Numbered from the stretch's first letter, positions 54,274-63,033 are shown. The stretch: 64,000 nt of DNA from Pseudomonas putida (GCA_029953615.1 CP124529.1:3038501-3102500), one strand, 5' to 3'. The notes: generated from the letters alone by a model not told the origin. Numbers and translations: made by a program.

Positions 54274-55812
54274 TCAGCCCCGCACCGAATCGGAAGCTGG
54301 CAGGCTGCTGTGAGGCGCTTTGGCACGCCTTGCCTGGTCGTCTTGCCCAAGCAAGAAGAACGCCGCACCAGCCGACAAAACGGTGAACCCGATCAGCACC
54401 AGCACCAAGGTGCCGAAGCCGTCCAGATACGCGGCCTGCAGCAGCAACGGGTCGACGCCCTGAACCTGGCCCAGGTCGCCCATTACCAGGCGCTGCGCCA
54501 GTTCGCTGTAATCGCCGGCAGGCAGTACGCGCCCAAGACTGTTACCTACCAGCGCAGTGAGCAGGGCGATGGTGATCGCCAGGGCGACACCTTCGCCCGC
54601 CACGCGGGTGGTGTTGAAGATGCCAGCGGCCATGCCTGCCTGCTCTTTGGGAATCACGCTAACCGCCAGCCCGTCCATCAGGCCCCAAGGGAAACCGGTG
54701 CCGATACCAATCACCAGCATTGCCAGCACCAGTTGCTGGTAATCGCCAATAGCGGCATGGGCCAACAGGTACAACCCCGCGGCCGCCACCAGGAAGCCTG
54801 CAGCCGACAGCACGCCAGCACTTACCCAGCGGGTCAACCAGGCGGCCAGCAGCGGGACCACCAGCATCGGCGCCGACAGTGCCAGCATGATCAGGCCGCT
54901 GTGCATCGGGGCGATGCCTTCTACGCCGATCAAGCGAAACGGAAGCAGCACGATCAGCACGATGTAGCAATAACAGGTGCCGATCGGCAGAATCTGCACC
55001 CCGACAAAGCGCGGGTATTTCAGCAGGCTCAGCTCGAGCATCGGCTGCCTGGCGCGTAGCTCGATGGTCACGAACGCCAGCAAGCTCAGTGCCGCGCCGC
55101 CGAACAGGCCCAGGATCAGCGGGGAGCGCCAGCCGGCCTGGGGCCCCAGGATAATCGCAGTGGTAAACAGTGCGAGCATGCTCGAGAAGGCAAGCACACC
55201 GGGCAGGTCCAGCTTGGGCGCTTCGGGGTTAAAACTTTCGCGCATCCGTGACAACGCCGCCAGCAGCGAGATTGCAGCAAGGACCGCGGTGCTGACGAAG
55301 ATCGAGCGCCAGCCGAACTGTTCGATCAGCAGGCCGCTGACCATCGGCCCGAAGGCCAGGCCCAGCCCGAACGTGGTGCCAAGCAGGCTGAACGCACGCG
55401 TGCGGGCCTGGTCCTCGAACTCTTGAGCCAAGGCCGCGGAGCCACTGGCCAGGGCAGCGGCGGCGGCAACGCCTTGCACCGCCCGCAGGGCATCAAGCCA
55501 GACGATGTTGTAGACGCTCGCCAGCAGGATGCTGACGATGACGAACAGGGCCAGGCCCAGCGTGAACAGGCGCTTTCGCCCGTAAATGTCCGACAGGGTT
55601 CCGGCTGCCATCAGCAGGCTGCCGAAACTGAGCATGAAGGCGTTGGTGATCCAGGTAAGCGAGGCCGGCTCGGCATCGAAAGCCTTGCCGATGGCCGGCG
55701 TGGCCACGGCGCCACCGGTGAAACTCAGCGGCAGCACCAGGGCGGCCAGGCAGATGGCTGCCAGAACATAGTAACGGCCCGCGTGCGGGGTGTGATCAGT
55801 AGCCTGATCCAT
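54274..55812 (-). CDS. MFS transporter, DHA2 (14-helix drug efflux) family
   Basis: This 512-residue protein has about 14 transmembrane helices, motif A (GTLSDIYGRKR) and the DHA2 landmarks AFMLSFGSLLMAAG and RAVQGVAAA. It would export hydrophobic compounds using the proton gradient. The gene is divergent from the second LysR gene across 109 bases, the classic arrangement for a LysR-controlled exporter. It probably forms one transcript with the MFS gene downstream. Confidence 0.88.
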   Translation of the reverse strand: MDQATDHTPHAGRYYVLAAICLAALVLPLSFTGGAVATPAIGKAFDAEPASLTWITNAFMLSFGSLLMAAGTLSDIYGRKRLFTLGLALFVIVSILLASVYNIVWLDALRAVQGVAAAAALASGSAALAQEFEDQARTRAFSLLGTTFGLGLAFGPMVSGLLIEQFGWRSIFVSTAVLAAISLLAALSRMRESFNPEAPKLDLPGVLAFSSMLALFTTAIILGPQAGWRSPLILGLFGGAALSLLAFVTIELRARQPMLELSLLKYPRFVGVQILPIGTCYCYIVLIVLLPFRLIGVEGIAPMHSGLIMLALSAPMLVVPLLAAWLTRWVSAGVLSAAGFLVAAAGLYLLAHAAIGDYQQLVLAMLVIGIGTGFPWGLMDGLAVSVIPKEQAGMAAGIFNTTRVAGEGVALAITIALLTALVGNSLGRVLPAGDYSELAQRLVMGDLGQVQGVDPLLLQAAYLDGFGTLVLVLIGFTVLSAGAAFFLLGQDDQARRAKAPHSSLPASDSVRG

Positions 55813-55865
55813 TGCGCTATCCCTCCTGTTGTAGCACCGTGTGCGTTAAATCTATAGTGGCCGCA

Positions 55866-55911
55866 ATAATGGATAAACAGGCTGGAACTCCACTCATAAT
55901 GGACAAAAAGG
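55866..55911. promoter_or_regulatory. Direct repeat in the MFS/LysR divergent promoter
   Basis: ATAATGGATAAACAGG (55866-55881) recurs as ATAATGGACAAAAAGG (55896-55911) exactly 30 bases later, about three helical turns. The second copy covers the LysR ribosome site. It is a candidate operator for the adjacent LysR protein. Confidence 0.5.
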
Positions 55912-55921
55912 AAGTAATGCC

Positions 55922-56812
55922 ATGGAGAGCCTGAACGGCATCCTCGCCTTCGTGAAAACTGCCGAGTCGTTGAGCTTCGTCAGCGCGGCGCGGGCGATGG
56001 GTATTTCCGCATCGGCGGTCGGCAAGAACGTTGCCCGCCTGGAGAGTTCGTTGAAGGTGCGGCTGTTCCAGCGCAGTACGCGCAAGGTCAGCCTGACGGC
56101 GGAAGGCCAACTGTTCTATGAGCGCTGCCGGCGCATCCTCGACGACCTCCAGGATGCGGAGGCCATGCTGTCCCATGCGATACAGGCCCCGCGTGGTCGC
56201 TTGCGGGTCAGCCTCCCAACCATCGGCTACCGTTTTCTGCTGCCGCTGATGCCGGCTTTTCGCAAGGCGTACCCTGAAATCGAACTGGAGATGGACTTTA
56301 ACGACCACCTGGTCGACCTGATCGACGATGGCTTCGATGTGGTGATCCGCAGTGGCGGGCTAGCCGATTCAAAACTGATGTCGCGTAAGCTCGGGCCGTT
56401 CCGCTTCGTCCTGTGCGCAGCGCCAACCTACCTGGCACGTAAGGGGCGCCCCCAGACGCTAGCCGACCTGGAGCGACACGACTGCCTGCGCTATCGCTTC
56501 GTCACGACCGGCAAGATCATGGACTGGAGCCTCGGCGCCGATCCCGAGATTACCCAGTTGCGCTTACCCACGGTGCTTACGCTGAACAACATGGAGGCGA
56601 TGCTGATGGCTGCGGTGGACGGCCATGGCATCGCCTACATGCCGGACTTTCTGGTACGTGAATCGGTCAGGACTGGTGCCCTGGAAAGCCTGCTTGATGC
56701 GCATACCTCCGACCAGGGCCAGTTCTGGGCGCTGTGGCAATCGAGCCGCCATCTGTCGCCGAAGATTCGTGTGTTCGTCGACTTCATCGCCGAGCGATTG
56801 TTCAAGGCGTAA
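55922..56812 (+). CDS. LysR-family regulator at the proximal end of the cluster
   Basis: This 296-residue regulator has an N-terminal winged helix (FVKTAESLSFVSAARAMGISASAVGKNV, landmark) and a C-terminal effector domain. It starts behind AAAGGAAG. It is a paralogue of the LysR protein at 44.7 kb and is divergent from the DHA2 exporter gene. The pair of regulators bracket the biosynthetic and export genes. It probably senses the product or a related compound and controls export. Confidence 0.9.
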   Translation: MESLNGILAFVKTAESLSFVSAARAMGISASAVGKNVARLESSLKVRLFQRSTRKVSLTAEGQLFYERCRRILDDLQDAEAMLSHAIQAPRGRLRVSLPTIGYRFLLPLMPAFRKAYPEIELEMDFNDHLVDLIDDGFDVVIRSGGLADSKLMSRKLGPFRFVLCAAPTYLARKGRPQTLADLERHDCLRYRFVTTGKIMDWSLGADPEITQLRLPTVLTLNNMEAMLMAAVDGHGIAYMPDFLVRESVRTGALESLLDAHTSDQGQFWALWQSSRHLSPKIRVFVDFIAERLFKA

Positions 56813-56879
56813 ATTGCCCGGCGCCCCACCCTGGGGATCTGCTGTGGCTCGCCCTCCTGAAACCCCAGGCCGGCCAGCA

Positions 56880-57131
56880 CTAAACGCCGTGATAGTCAGC
56901 CCCAGCAATTGCTCTCAGAAAACCTCGATCGGCCAGCCGCCGCAGGTCCCGCCATTCGCGCCAGTCCACCAATCCCAGGCGGTCCATTTCATCGGCCAGG
57001 CGCACCAATTCCTCGTGGTGGGTGCTAGGGCAGTTTCGTCTTTGCTCGACGTCGTCGTAGAGCAGAAACCAGCGATTGATCGCTACGAGCCGGCGCTGTC
57101 CCAGGGTTAGCTCTTCGCTGAACGCGTTCAT
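56880..57131 (-). CDS. Small hypothetical protein
   Basis: This 83-residue protein (LTLGQRRLVAINRWFLLYDDVEQ, landmark) is rich in Arg, Asp and Leu, has no signal or membrane segment and looks like a real soluble helical protein. Its ATG overlaps the end of the 47-codon gene upstream. I recognise the style of small conserved Pseudomonas hypothetical proteins but no function. Confidence 0.55.
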   Translation of the reverse strand: MNAFSEELTLGQRRLVAINRWFLLYDDVEQRRNCPSTHHEELVRLADEMDRLGLVDWREWRDLRRLADRGFLRAIAGADYHGV

Positions 57132-57271
57132 ACCGATACCCGCTCAGGGTTGCTGGTGATGATCCGGCGGTGTGCTGCACTCGTGTTCATGCCCGGAACC
57201 TGGCCACTGCGCAACTCGCAGGTACCGGGCTGGCCGAGCATGCAGCGGATTACGTACAGGTAGTTGACCAT
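57128..57271 (-). CDS. Very small hypothetical protein
   Basis: This 47-residue frame starts at an ATG nine bases after CAGAGGG and ends overlapping the next gene's start by four bases (ATGA-like junction). The protein has a short hydrophobic N-terminus (MVNYLYVIRCML) and no known motif. The good ribosome site and coupling are the main evidence. Confidence 0.4.
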   Translation of the reverse strand: MVNYLYVIRCMLGQPGTCELRSGQVPGMNTSAAHRRIITSNPERVSV

Positions 57272-57604
57272 TGCGAATGCCCTCTGGGCTGAACCGGGAC
57301 AAGCGACTTGATTAGGTTGATCCTGAGCGAGCCGCATCCGTTCAGCCGGATGGACGGCTGGCTGCGAATCGAACGGTGTTTGGCCCTCACTCGCGAGCGA
57401 TTGTTTTTGGACCAGGCTTTCAGGGCCGCTGATAAACGCTTTTTGTATACCCCGCCGCCATGATCGTTGTCGCAAGAAGCAGGGGCCACATCCATTAGGG
57501 CATTTCGTCAGCTCCTTCAAAATTCGTTGCAAGATGCGCCGCTTGGGCTCTGTCACTGATGAACACAGACCTTCCTGTGTAACTACCGACATGAGGTGTC
57601 AATC
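57272..57604. other. Gene-less divergent promoter region
   Basis: No gene is seen. The region separates the small minus-strand genes from the stress operon and must hold the promoter of the KGG-repeat gene. A dyad CATCCGTTCAGCCGGATGGA lies at about 57337-57357. No clear -35/-10 pair stands out. Confidence 0.45.
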
Positions 57605-57958
57605 ATGGCTAGCAATCAGGACAACCGCGGTAACCAAGGTGGCAACGCCAATACCAATCCAGGCAACTTTGCCAACGATCGCGAAAAGGCATCGGAAGCC
57701 GGGCAGAAAGGCGGGCAAATGTCAGGGGGTAACTTCAAGAACGATCCAGAGCGCGCCTCGGAAGCAGGCCACAAGGGTGGCCAGGCCTCGGGTGGCAACT
57801 TCAAGAACGACCCTGAGCGTGCGTCCGAAGCAGGCCGCAAGGGGGGGCAGGTGTCCGGGGGCAACTTTGCCAATGACCGGGAAAAAGCCTCGGAAGCCGG
57901 ACGGGTCGGTGGCCAGCACAGCCACGGCGGCGGTCGCAAGAGTGACGACGACCGCTAG
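57605..57958 (+). CDS. KGG-repeat stress protein (con-10/GsiB-like)
   Basis: This 117-residue, highly hydrophilic protein is made of four 22-residue repeats with the pattern NF.ND.E.ASEAG.KGGQ.SGG. It is glycine-rich and has no membrane or signal segment. The family (KGG, Con-10, GsiB) accumulates in stationary phase or under desiccation and general stress. The start at 57605 follows GAGGTG; a GTG three codons upstream is possible. It is followed by a perfect hairpin and the Mn-catalase gene, a common stress grouping in pseudomonads. Confidence 0.9.
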   Translation: MASNQDNRGNQGGNANTNPGNFANDREKASEAGQKGGQMSGGNFKNDPERASEAGHKGGQASGGNFKNDPERASEAGRKGGQVSGGNFANDREKASEAGRVGGQHSHGGGRKSDDDR

Positions 57959-57973
57959 TCATCCGTGAAAAAC

Positions 57974-57998
57974 GCAGGGGCAGCCCGGCTGCCCCTGC
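57974..57998. terminator. Hairpin between the KGG-repeat and Mn-catalase genes
   Basis: GCAGGGGCAGCC/GGCTGCCCCTGC is a perfect stem with no loop spacer and no T tail. It may stabilise the upstream message or attenuate readthrough rather than terminate. Confidence 0.6.
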
Positions 57999-58016
57999 AT
58001 GCCTGAGGACCTGCTT

Positions 58017-58893
58017 ATGTTCATGCACAACAAGCGATTGCAGTACACCGTACGCGTGGCGCAACCTGATCCGGGCCTGGCCAACCTGTTGCTGGAGCAG
58101 TTCGGCGGCCCGCAGGGCGAGCTGGCAGCAGCCATGCGCTATTTCACCCAGGCGGTCAGTGAGGACGACCCTGGCCGCAAGGACATGCTCTACGACATCG
58201 CGACCGAGGAACTCAGCCATCTGGAGATCATCGGTTCGATCGTGGTCATGCTCAACAAAGGGGCCAAGGGCAACCTTGCTGAAGGCGTGGAGGCCGAGGG
58301 CGAGCTCTACCGCTCGCTGACCGGTGCCGGCAACGACTCACATGTCACCAGCCTGCTGTATGGGGCCGGGGCGCCACTGGTCAATTCCGCCGGCGTACCT
58401 TGGAGTGCGGCCTACATCGATACCATTGGCGAACCCACTGCCGACCTGCGTTCGAACATTGCCGCCGAGGCGCGGGCCAAGATCGTCTACGAACGGCTGC
58501 ATCAACGTCACCGACGACCCAGGCATCAAAGACGCGCTGGGTTTCCTGATGAGTCGCGAAATCGCCCACCAGATGTCGTTCGAAAAGGCATTGCACGCCA
58601 TCCAGCCAAACTTCCCGCAAGGCAAGTTGCCAGGTGACCCCGAGCTCAACCGTACCTATTTCAACCTGTCCCAGGGCGGTGAAATGCGCGGGGCGTGGAA
58701 CCAGGGGCAGGACTGGATCTATGTCGACGAGCCGCACCCGGCGGTAGACGGCGGCGATGGCTCTGCCAGCATTCAGCTGGACGAGCACAGCGCGTCGGTG
58801 GTCGAGGCAATGAAGCTTCGCACCCAGTCGAATCCGGAGGCGCAACCTCTGACTGGAGCAGAGCTGGGCAAGGTCAACAGCGGACAGCAATGA
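58017..58893 (+). pseudogene. Manganese catalase, single-base frameshift
   Basis: Mn-catalase disproportionates hydrogen peroxide with a di-manganese centre. The start at 58017 follows GAGGA. Metal-ligand regions are visible in GGPQGELAAAMRYF (Glu35) and IATEELSHLE (Glu65, His68). The frame goes wrong after KIVYERL; removing one C at 58500 gives KIVYERLINVTDDPGIKDALGFL and restores the second half (MSREIAHQMSFEKAL, then a C-terminal tail to 58893), for a normal 291-residue protein. Everything else is intact, so a sequencing insertion is likely. Confidence 0.85.
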
Positions 58894-58899
58894 GAAAGG

Positions 58900-58926
58900 C
58901 CCGCGCCGGAGTTGATCCGGCGCGGG
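58900..58926. terminator. Terminator-like hairpin between Mn-catalase and YciF-like genes
   Basis: CCCGCGCCGG-AGTTGAT-CCGGCGCGGG, a perfect 10-base stem between the convergent genes. No T run follows on either strand. Confidence 0.6.
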
Positions 58927-58935
58927 GTAGCACTC

Positions 58936-59445
58936 TTAGCGCTTGGCTGTGGCGTCAGGGTCGGCCGAGCGGGCCAGGAACGCCCGGGTTACCTCTGGCA
59001 GATGTTCCTTCAGCCATTCGGCCATGGCCACTTCTTCCTTCAGGATCGAGCGACAGGCTTGTGCGGTGGCGCTGTCCCCGACGGCCTCGGCTGCCTCGAT
59101 CAGCACCGTGTAAGACGCGATTTCCATGTTCTCGAACACGTACCCCGCCATGGCGCCTTTGACCACTTCATCGCTCATGGCCATTCCGCCCACGGCCTGC
59201 CCGAACGCCATGAGTTTGCCGGCCAGGTCCTTCAAGGTCGATGTGCTGCCGCCCAAACGCTCGATGCACTCCACCAGCAGGCGCTGTTGGCCTTGGGTCT
59301 CTTCAATATGCCTGACGATGCGGCCCTTGAGTTCCGGATAGTGCTCCAGGCGCTCAGCCTGGCCTTTGAGCATGCTTTCCGCTTGCTGCTCCATCGCATG
59401 GGCATCACGCAGCCAGTCGAGCAGGTTGTCCTTTGGAGTTGCCAT
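58936..59445 (-). CDS. YciF-like ferritin-fold protein (DUF892)
   Basis: This 169-residue protein forms a four-helix ferritin-like bundle with carboxylate/His ligands (DAHAMEQQAESML; HIEETQGQQRLLVECIERLGG; ENMEIASYTVLIEAAE, each a landmark). The DUF892/YciF family binds a di-metal centre and is induced by stress. It converges with the Mn-catalase gene, and the two plus the KGG gene form a typical general-stress module. Confidence 0.88.
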   Translation of the reverse strand: MATPKDNLLDWLRDAHAMEQQAESMLKGQAERLEHYPELKGRIVRHIEETQGQQRLLVECIERLGGSTSTLKDLAGKLMAFGQAVGGMAMSDEVVKGAMAGYVFENMEIASYTVLIEAAEAVGDSATAQACRSILKEEVAMAEWLKEHLPEVTRAFLARSADPDATAKR

Positions 59446-59551
59446 GATCAGTACCTCGTTTCCGGTGATGGGTATCTGTTCAGAAAACCCTCAACGCGGC
59501 CACGGTCGGTTGGACCGACGAACGGGGCAGGCAAAGGCGAGACCAACCACT

Positions 59552-60806
59552 TCACGTATGAAGCAACCACAGCGCCCCGATCAATGCAGGAGGCATGACC
59601 AGTGCCCCCAGGCGCAGGAAGTCCAGGGCACCGACGTGTTCGCCTTCACGGCGAACGGCAACCAACCAGAGCAAAGTGGCCAGGGAGCCGGTAATCGACA
59701 GGTTCGGCCCGAGGTCGACGCCAATCAGCAGCGCCGCAGTGGTCCTCGCGGGTAACTCGACAATATGCCCGACGGAGCCGGCGATCAGGCCGGTCGGCAG
59801 GTTGTTCATCAGGTTGCCGGCAATCGCTGCGACCACGCCGGCGCTCCAGCTCGCCTGGGGCTCGGAGCTGCGCGCCAGTGCGGCCAAAGCATGGGCCAGG
59901 CGCTCGATCACACCCGTCTGTGCCACCGCTTCCACAAGCACGAACAGGCCGGCGACCAAGGGCAACACGCCCCATGCCACGCCTTTGAGCACCGGCATCG
60001 GGGTTGCGCCGCTGGCGCAGGTGAATCAGCCCGGCCGTGGCGAGGCCGGCGCAGAAGGTGGGTAAGCCAAGCTGCCGGTCCAGGGCGGAGGTCAGCAGCA
60101 AAAGTGCGCCTGTCAGCACGATACCCAGCGCGCACAAGCGTGCACCGCTGGACAGCGGTTGCACGTCGATGGCCGTTGCCAGGGGCTGGCGGATCTGCTT
60201 GCGCTGGGCCAGCCGCAGCACCAGGTAGGTCAGGCCGATGGCGGCCAGCGACGGCAGGGTGAATTGCCGCAGCCACTCCAGCAACGGCGGCATCTGGCTG
60301 CCGAACACGACCAGGTTGGCCGGGTTGGAGATGGGCAGCACAAAACTGGCGGCATTGGCAATGAAGGCACAGATGAACAGATAAGGCAGCGGCTCGGCCT
60401 TGGCCGCCCTGCATGCGGCGTACACCGCTGGGGTCAGCACTACAGCCGTGGCATCGTTTGAGAGGAACACCGTTACCAGTACCCCCACCAGGAACACCAG
60501 GTCGAACAGGCGCTGGCCAGAGCCCCGGGCGTGCTGCACCGCGTACATGGCCAACCAGTCGAACAGCCCTTCCTGGCGTGCCAGTTCGGCCAGCACCATC
60601 ATACCGATCAGAAACAGGTACACATCGCCACCCTCGGCGACAGCGGCGAGGGCTGTGTGCACTGGCACCAGGCCAAACACGGTCAGCAATACAGCGGCGC
60701 CAACCGCCCAGACATACTCCGGCACGCGCCAGGGACGCAGGATTACCCCACCGGTCGCAACGGCGGCCACGGTCCAGATGAGCAAGGATGGATCAAATGC
60801 AGGCAT
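59552..60806 (-). pseudogene. ArsB/NhaD-like membrane permease, single-base frameshift
   Basis: The first part (from 60806) has transmembrane helices and FLSNDATAVVLTPAVYA and SNPANLVVFG, landmarks of the ArsB/CitMHS ion-transporter superfamily. After LIHLRQRRNP the frame shifts. The second part (MPVLKGVAWGVLPLVAGLFVLV ... NLMNNLPTGL ... GVDLGPNLSITGSLATLLWL) continues in another frame to 59552. Removing one base from the G4 run at 60000-60003 joins them (RRNPMPVLKGVAWG) into about 417 residues. It could export arsenite or exchange anions or sodium for protons; no ArsR or ArsC lies nearby. Confidence 0.8.
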
Positions 60807-60830
60807 GCAGTTTACTCGAGCAATTTTTTG

Positions 60831-62099
60831 TCAAAGTGATTTCGCTGACTTTTCAAACAAGCTTTTCGGATGCAGGCGGGAGGCGATGCCAAAGGTATAG
60901 GTGAGTAGCCCGATTGCGGCCACGATGCCCAGGGCGACGAAGGCTGCGCTATAGCCGAAATGCTGCGCGATCCAGCCGGCGAGTGCGTGACTCATGGCTG
61001 CGCCTGTTCCCTGGATCGTCATCACTGCACCAAGCCCTGCATTGACGTGCCCAGTGCCGCGCAGGATACAAGCGACAAGCCCAGGCAAGGCGACCCCCAG
61101 CAGGCCCGCGCCGATTCCATCAAGGGCCTGTACCGGAATCAGCGCCCACGGCGACTGCCAGAAACCGGCGATCAGCCCGCGCAAGGGCAAGGCCAACAGG
61201 GCGGTAATGATCAGCGCCCGATACCCGTGCCGTGAGGCATACCACCCGGCCCAAAGCGCCACCGGAATCATCACCAGCTGCGCGACGATGACGGTCGATG
61301 CCGTGAAGATGCTAGGGTCGGCCAACCCTCGCGTGACGACTGACTGTGCCAGCAAGGGCAGCATCGCGGCATTGCCCAGGTGGAACAGCAGTAGGGTGAT
61401 CGCGAGCAGGCCCAGCTCGCGCGAGCCCGCCAAAACCCGCACCAGGGAAGGCGAATGAAGGCTACCTTGCGCAGGCAGGTTGCCAGTGAGGTCACCACCG
61501 CGGGCCCGCTCATGGTTGATGTCCTGTGGATTGATCTTCCACAGGCATGCAAGCGCAGCGCATGCCATCAGGGCCATCAGCACCAGTACGGCTGACAGCC
61601 CCCAGCGGTAGCCGGCCAGCCCGGCCAATGCCGCCGCGATCACGTTGCCGGCGTGGTTCCAGGCTTCGTTGGTGCCGAGCTGCCGAGGCAAGTCTCGCTG
61701 ATCAACCATGCCCAAGGTGATGCCCATGATGCCGGCGCCCATCAACGCGCCCACAGCACCTGTCACCACCTGCGAGGCGATGGCGACGCCGAAGGATGGT
61801 GCGGTCCATAGCGCTGCCGTGGCGAGAATGAGTGCGAGGGTGCCGCTTGCCAGAACAAGTCGCTTGCGGCGCGAAGCATCGATCCAGGCGCCCATCGGCG
61901 TGGTCGCCAGCATGCCAGCGATGCCGCCGGCGGCCATTACGTAGCCGATGTCATCGGCGCGCCAGCCGTGGCTGACCAGCAGCACTCCCAGGAAGGGGCC
62001 CAGGCCATCACGGACGTCGGCCAGGAAGAAGTTGAGGCCGCACAACCAGCGCCGTGAGCTGGCATGTGCCGGGGGTATGAAAGGTGTTGTCGGGGGCAT
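60831..62099 (-). CDS. MFS transporter
   Basis: This 422-residue protein has 12 predicted helices and an MFS motif A-like loop (PMGAWIDASRRKRL). LNFFLADVRDGLGPFLGVLLVSHGW at the N-terminus resembles a subgroup of MFS proteins of uncertain substrate. It precedes the ArsB-like gene by 24 bases and may share its transcript. No regulator is adjacent, so the substrate cannot be suggested. Confidence 0.82.
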   Translation of the reverse strand: MPPTTPFIPPAHASSRRWLCGLNFFLADVRDGLGPFLGVLLVSHGWRADDIGYVMAAGGIAGMLATTPMGAWIDASRRKRLVLASGTLALILATAALWTAPSFGVAIASQVVTGAVGALMGAGIMGITLGMVDQRDLPRQLGTNEAWNHAGNVIAAALAGLAGYRWGLSAVLVLMALMACAALACLWKINPQDINHERARGGDLTGNLPAQGSLHSPSLVRVLAGSRELGLLAITLLLFHLGNAAMLPLLAQSVVTRGLADPSIFTASTVIVAQLVMIPVALWAGWYASRHGYRALIITALLALPLRGLIAGFWQSPWALIPVQALDGIGAGLLGVALPGLVACILRGTGHVNAGLGAVMTIQGTGAAMSHALAGWIAQHFGYSAAFVALGIVAAIGLLTYTFGIASRLHPKSLFEKSAKSL

Positions 62100-62182
62100 C
62101 GGGAAGTTCCAGTCAGCGCAAATGCGACGGCCTGGCCGGTGCGGCAGAAGCTCGCACTGGCCGGGTGTATAGGGGCATGCCC

Positions 62183-62866
62183 TTATGGCGCGCGGTCGTA
62201 GAGCGGCTGCAGGGTGGATAATGTGGTGCCCATGCTGACCGCTTCCAAAGCGGTGCCAAACGCATTGCGCGTGCCCAGCCCGGACGCCGCGAACGGTGCG
62301 CCCGGTTGCACGGAAAGACGCAGGCTCTCGGACGGGAAACGAACGATGCTGCCATCGCTCAGGATGACGCCGTTGGCCTCGCCCCGTGGGCCAGTGAGCA
62401 CGGTGTCCACTTGGCCTTCCACCTGTTGGGGCTGCAGGCGCTGGGCGCGCAGGTGTGGCGGCAGGGCTCGGCCTTGGCCAACCGGCGGCGGCTGGTCGTA
62501 CACGGTGCGCCCGCTGTCGGCGTGGATGATGGCGTCAGCCTTGAGCGTGCCTCGCGTTTCCGCCCGTCCGATGATGCGCACGGCATCCCCCACCTTGACC
62601 GTGGCCGTGAGCGCATCGGCCATGTGCGGTGGAAATCTGGCAATGGTTCCGTCGCTCAGGCGCAGGCCGTCGACTTCACCGTAGGGATTGATGAGCATCC
62701 GCTGCACCTGGCCTTCCACCGTGTACTGGCCCGTCAGGCCTGGGGCTTCCACCCCCTGATGAGGTGTCGGAGGCAGGTGGGCGGCGGCGGGCGGCATGGC
62801 ATGTGCGCTGAGGCTACCGAGGCCGAATACCAGCGCAACAGGTGTGGCAATGAAATACCTGGACAT
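62183..62866 (-). CDS. Secreted protein with two OB-fold-like repeats
   Basis: This 227-residue protein has a signal peptide (MSRYFIATPVALVFGLGSLSAHA, cut before MPP). Two similar segments follow: VEGQVQRMLINPYGEVDGLRLSDGT (landmark, about residues 50-75) and VEGQVDTVLTGPRGEANGVILSDGS (about 148-172), each continuing into IVRFPS/IARFPP. The repeats look like small beta-barrel (OB-like) domains. A strong AAGGAG precedes the ATG at 62866. A sigma-54 promoter lies just upstream. Function unknown; binding of a small ligand or of metal in the periplasm is possible. Confidence 0.72.
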   Translation of the reverse strand: MSRYFIATPVALVFGLGSLSAHAMPPAAAHLPPTPHQGVEAPGLTGQYTVEGQVQRMLINPYGEVDGLRLSDGTIARFPPHMADALTATVKVGDAVRIIGRAETRGTLKADAIIHADSGRTVYDQPPPVGQGRALPPHLRAQRLQPQQVEGQVDTVLTGPRGEANGVILSDGSIVRFPSESLRLSVQPGAPFAASGLGTRNAFGTALEAVSMGTTLSTLQPLYDRAP

Positions 62867-62907
62867 AGACGAAGCTCCTTGGATCGGGAAAGCACCCAAC
62901 CTGCAGG

Positions 62908-62922
62908 GCAAGCACCATGCCA
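62908..62922 (-). promoter_or_regulatory. Sigma-54 promoter upstream of the secreted repeat protein
   Basis: On the minus strand TGGCATGGTGCTTGC matches the -24/-12 consensus (TGGCAC-N5-TTGC) with GG and GC ten bases apart. The predicted start site near 62896 leaves about a 30-base leader. A sigma-54 activator gene lies just upstream. Confidence 0.7.
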
Positions 62923-62974
62923 ATTAATATTTACAATAAAATCAAGCAGTTATGTGATTTGCGGGCGATGTTCC

Positions 62975-63012
62975 GTCCGATCTCGTGACGCCTGGGTGTC
63001 ACGGGATCGGAC
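62975..63012. promoter_or_regulatory. Inverted repeat, possible upstream activator site
   Basis: GTCCGATCTCGTGAC (62975-62989) and GTCACGGGATCGGAC (62998-63012) form a dyad with 14 of 15 bases paired and an 8-base spacer. It is centred about 97 bases upstream of the predicted sigma-54 start. It fits an enhancer for the adjacent activator; a terminator for the activator gene is the alternative, but no T run follows. Confidence 0.5.
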
Positions 63013-63033
63013 ACCGGCTTGCGTGCGAAGGGG

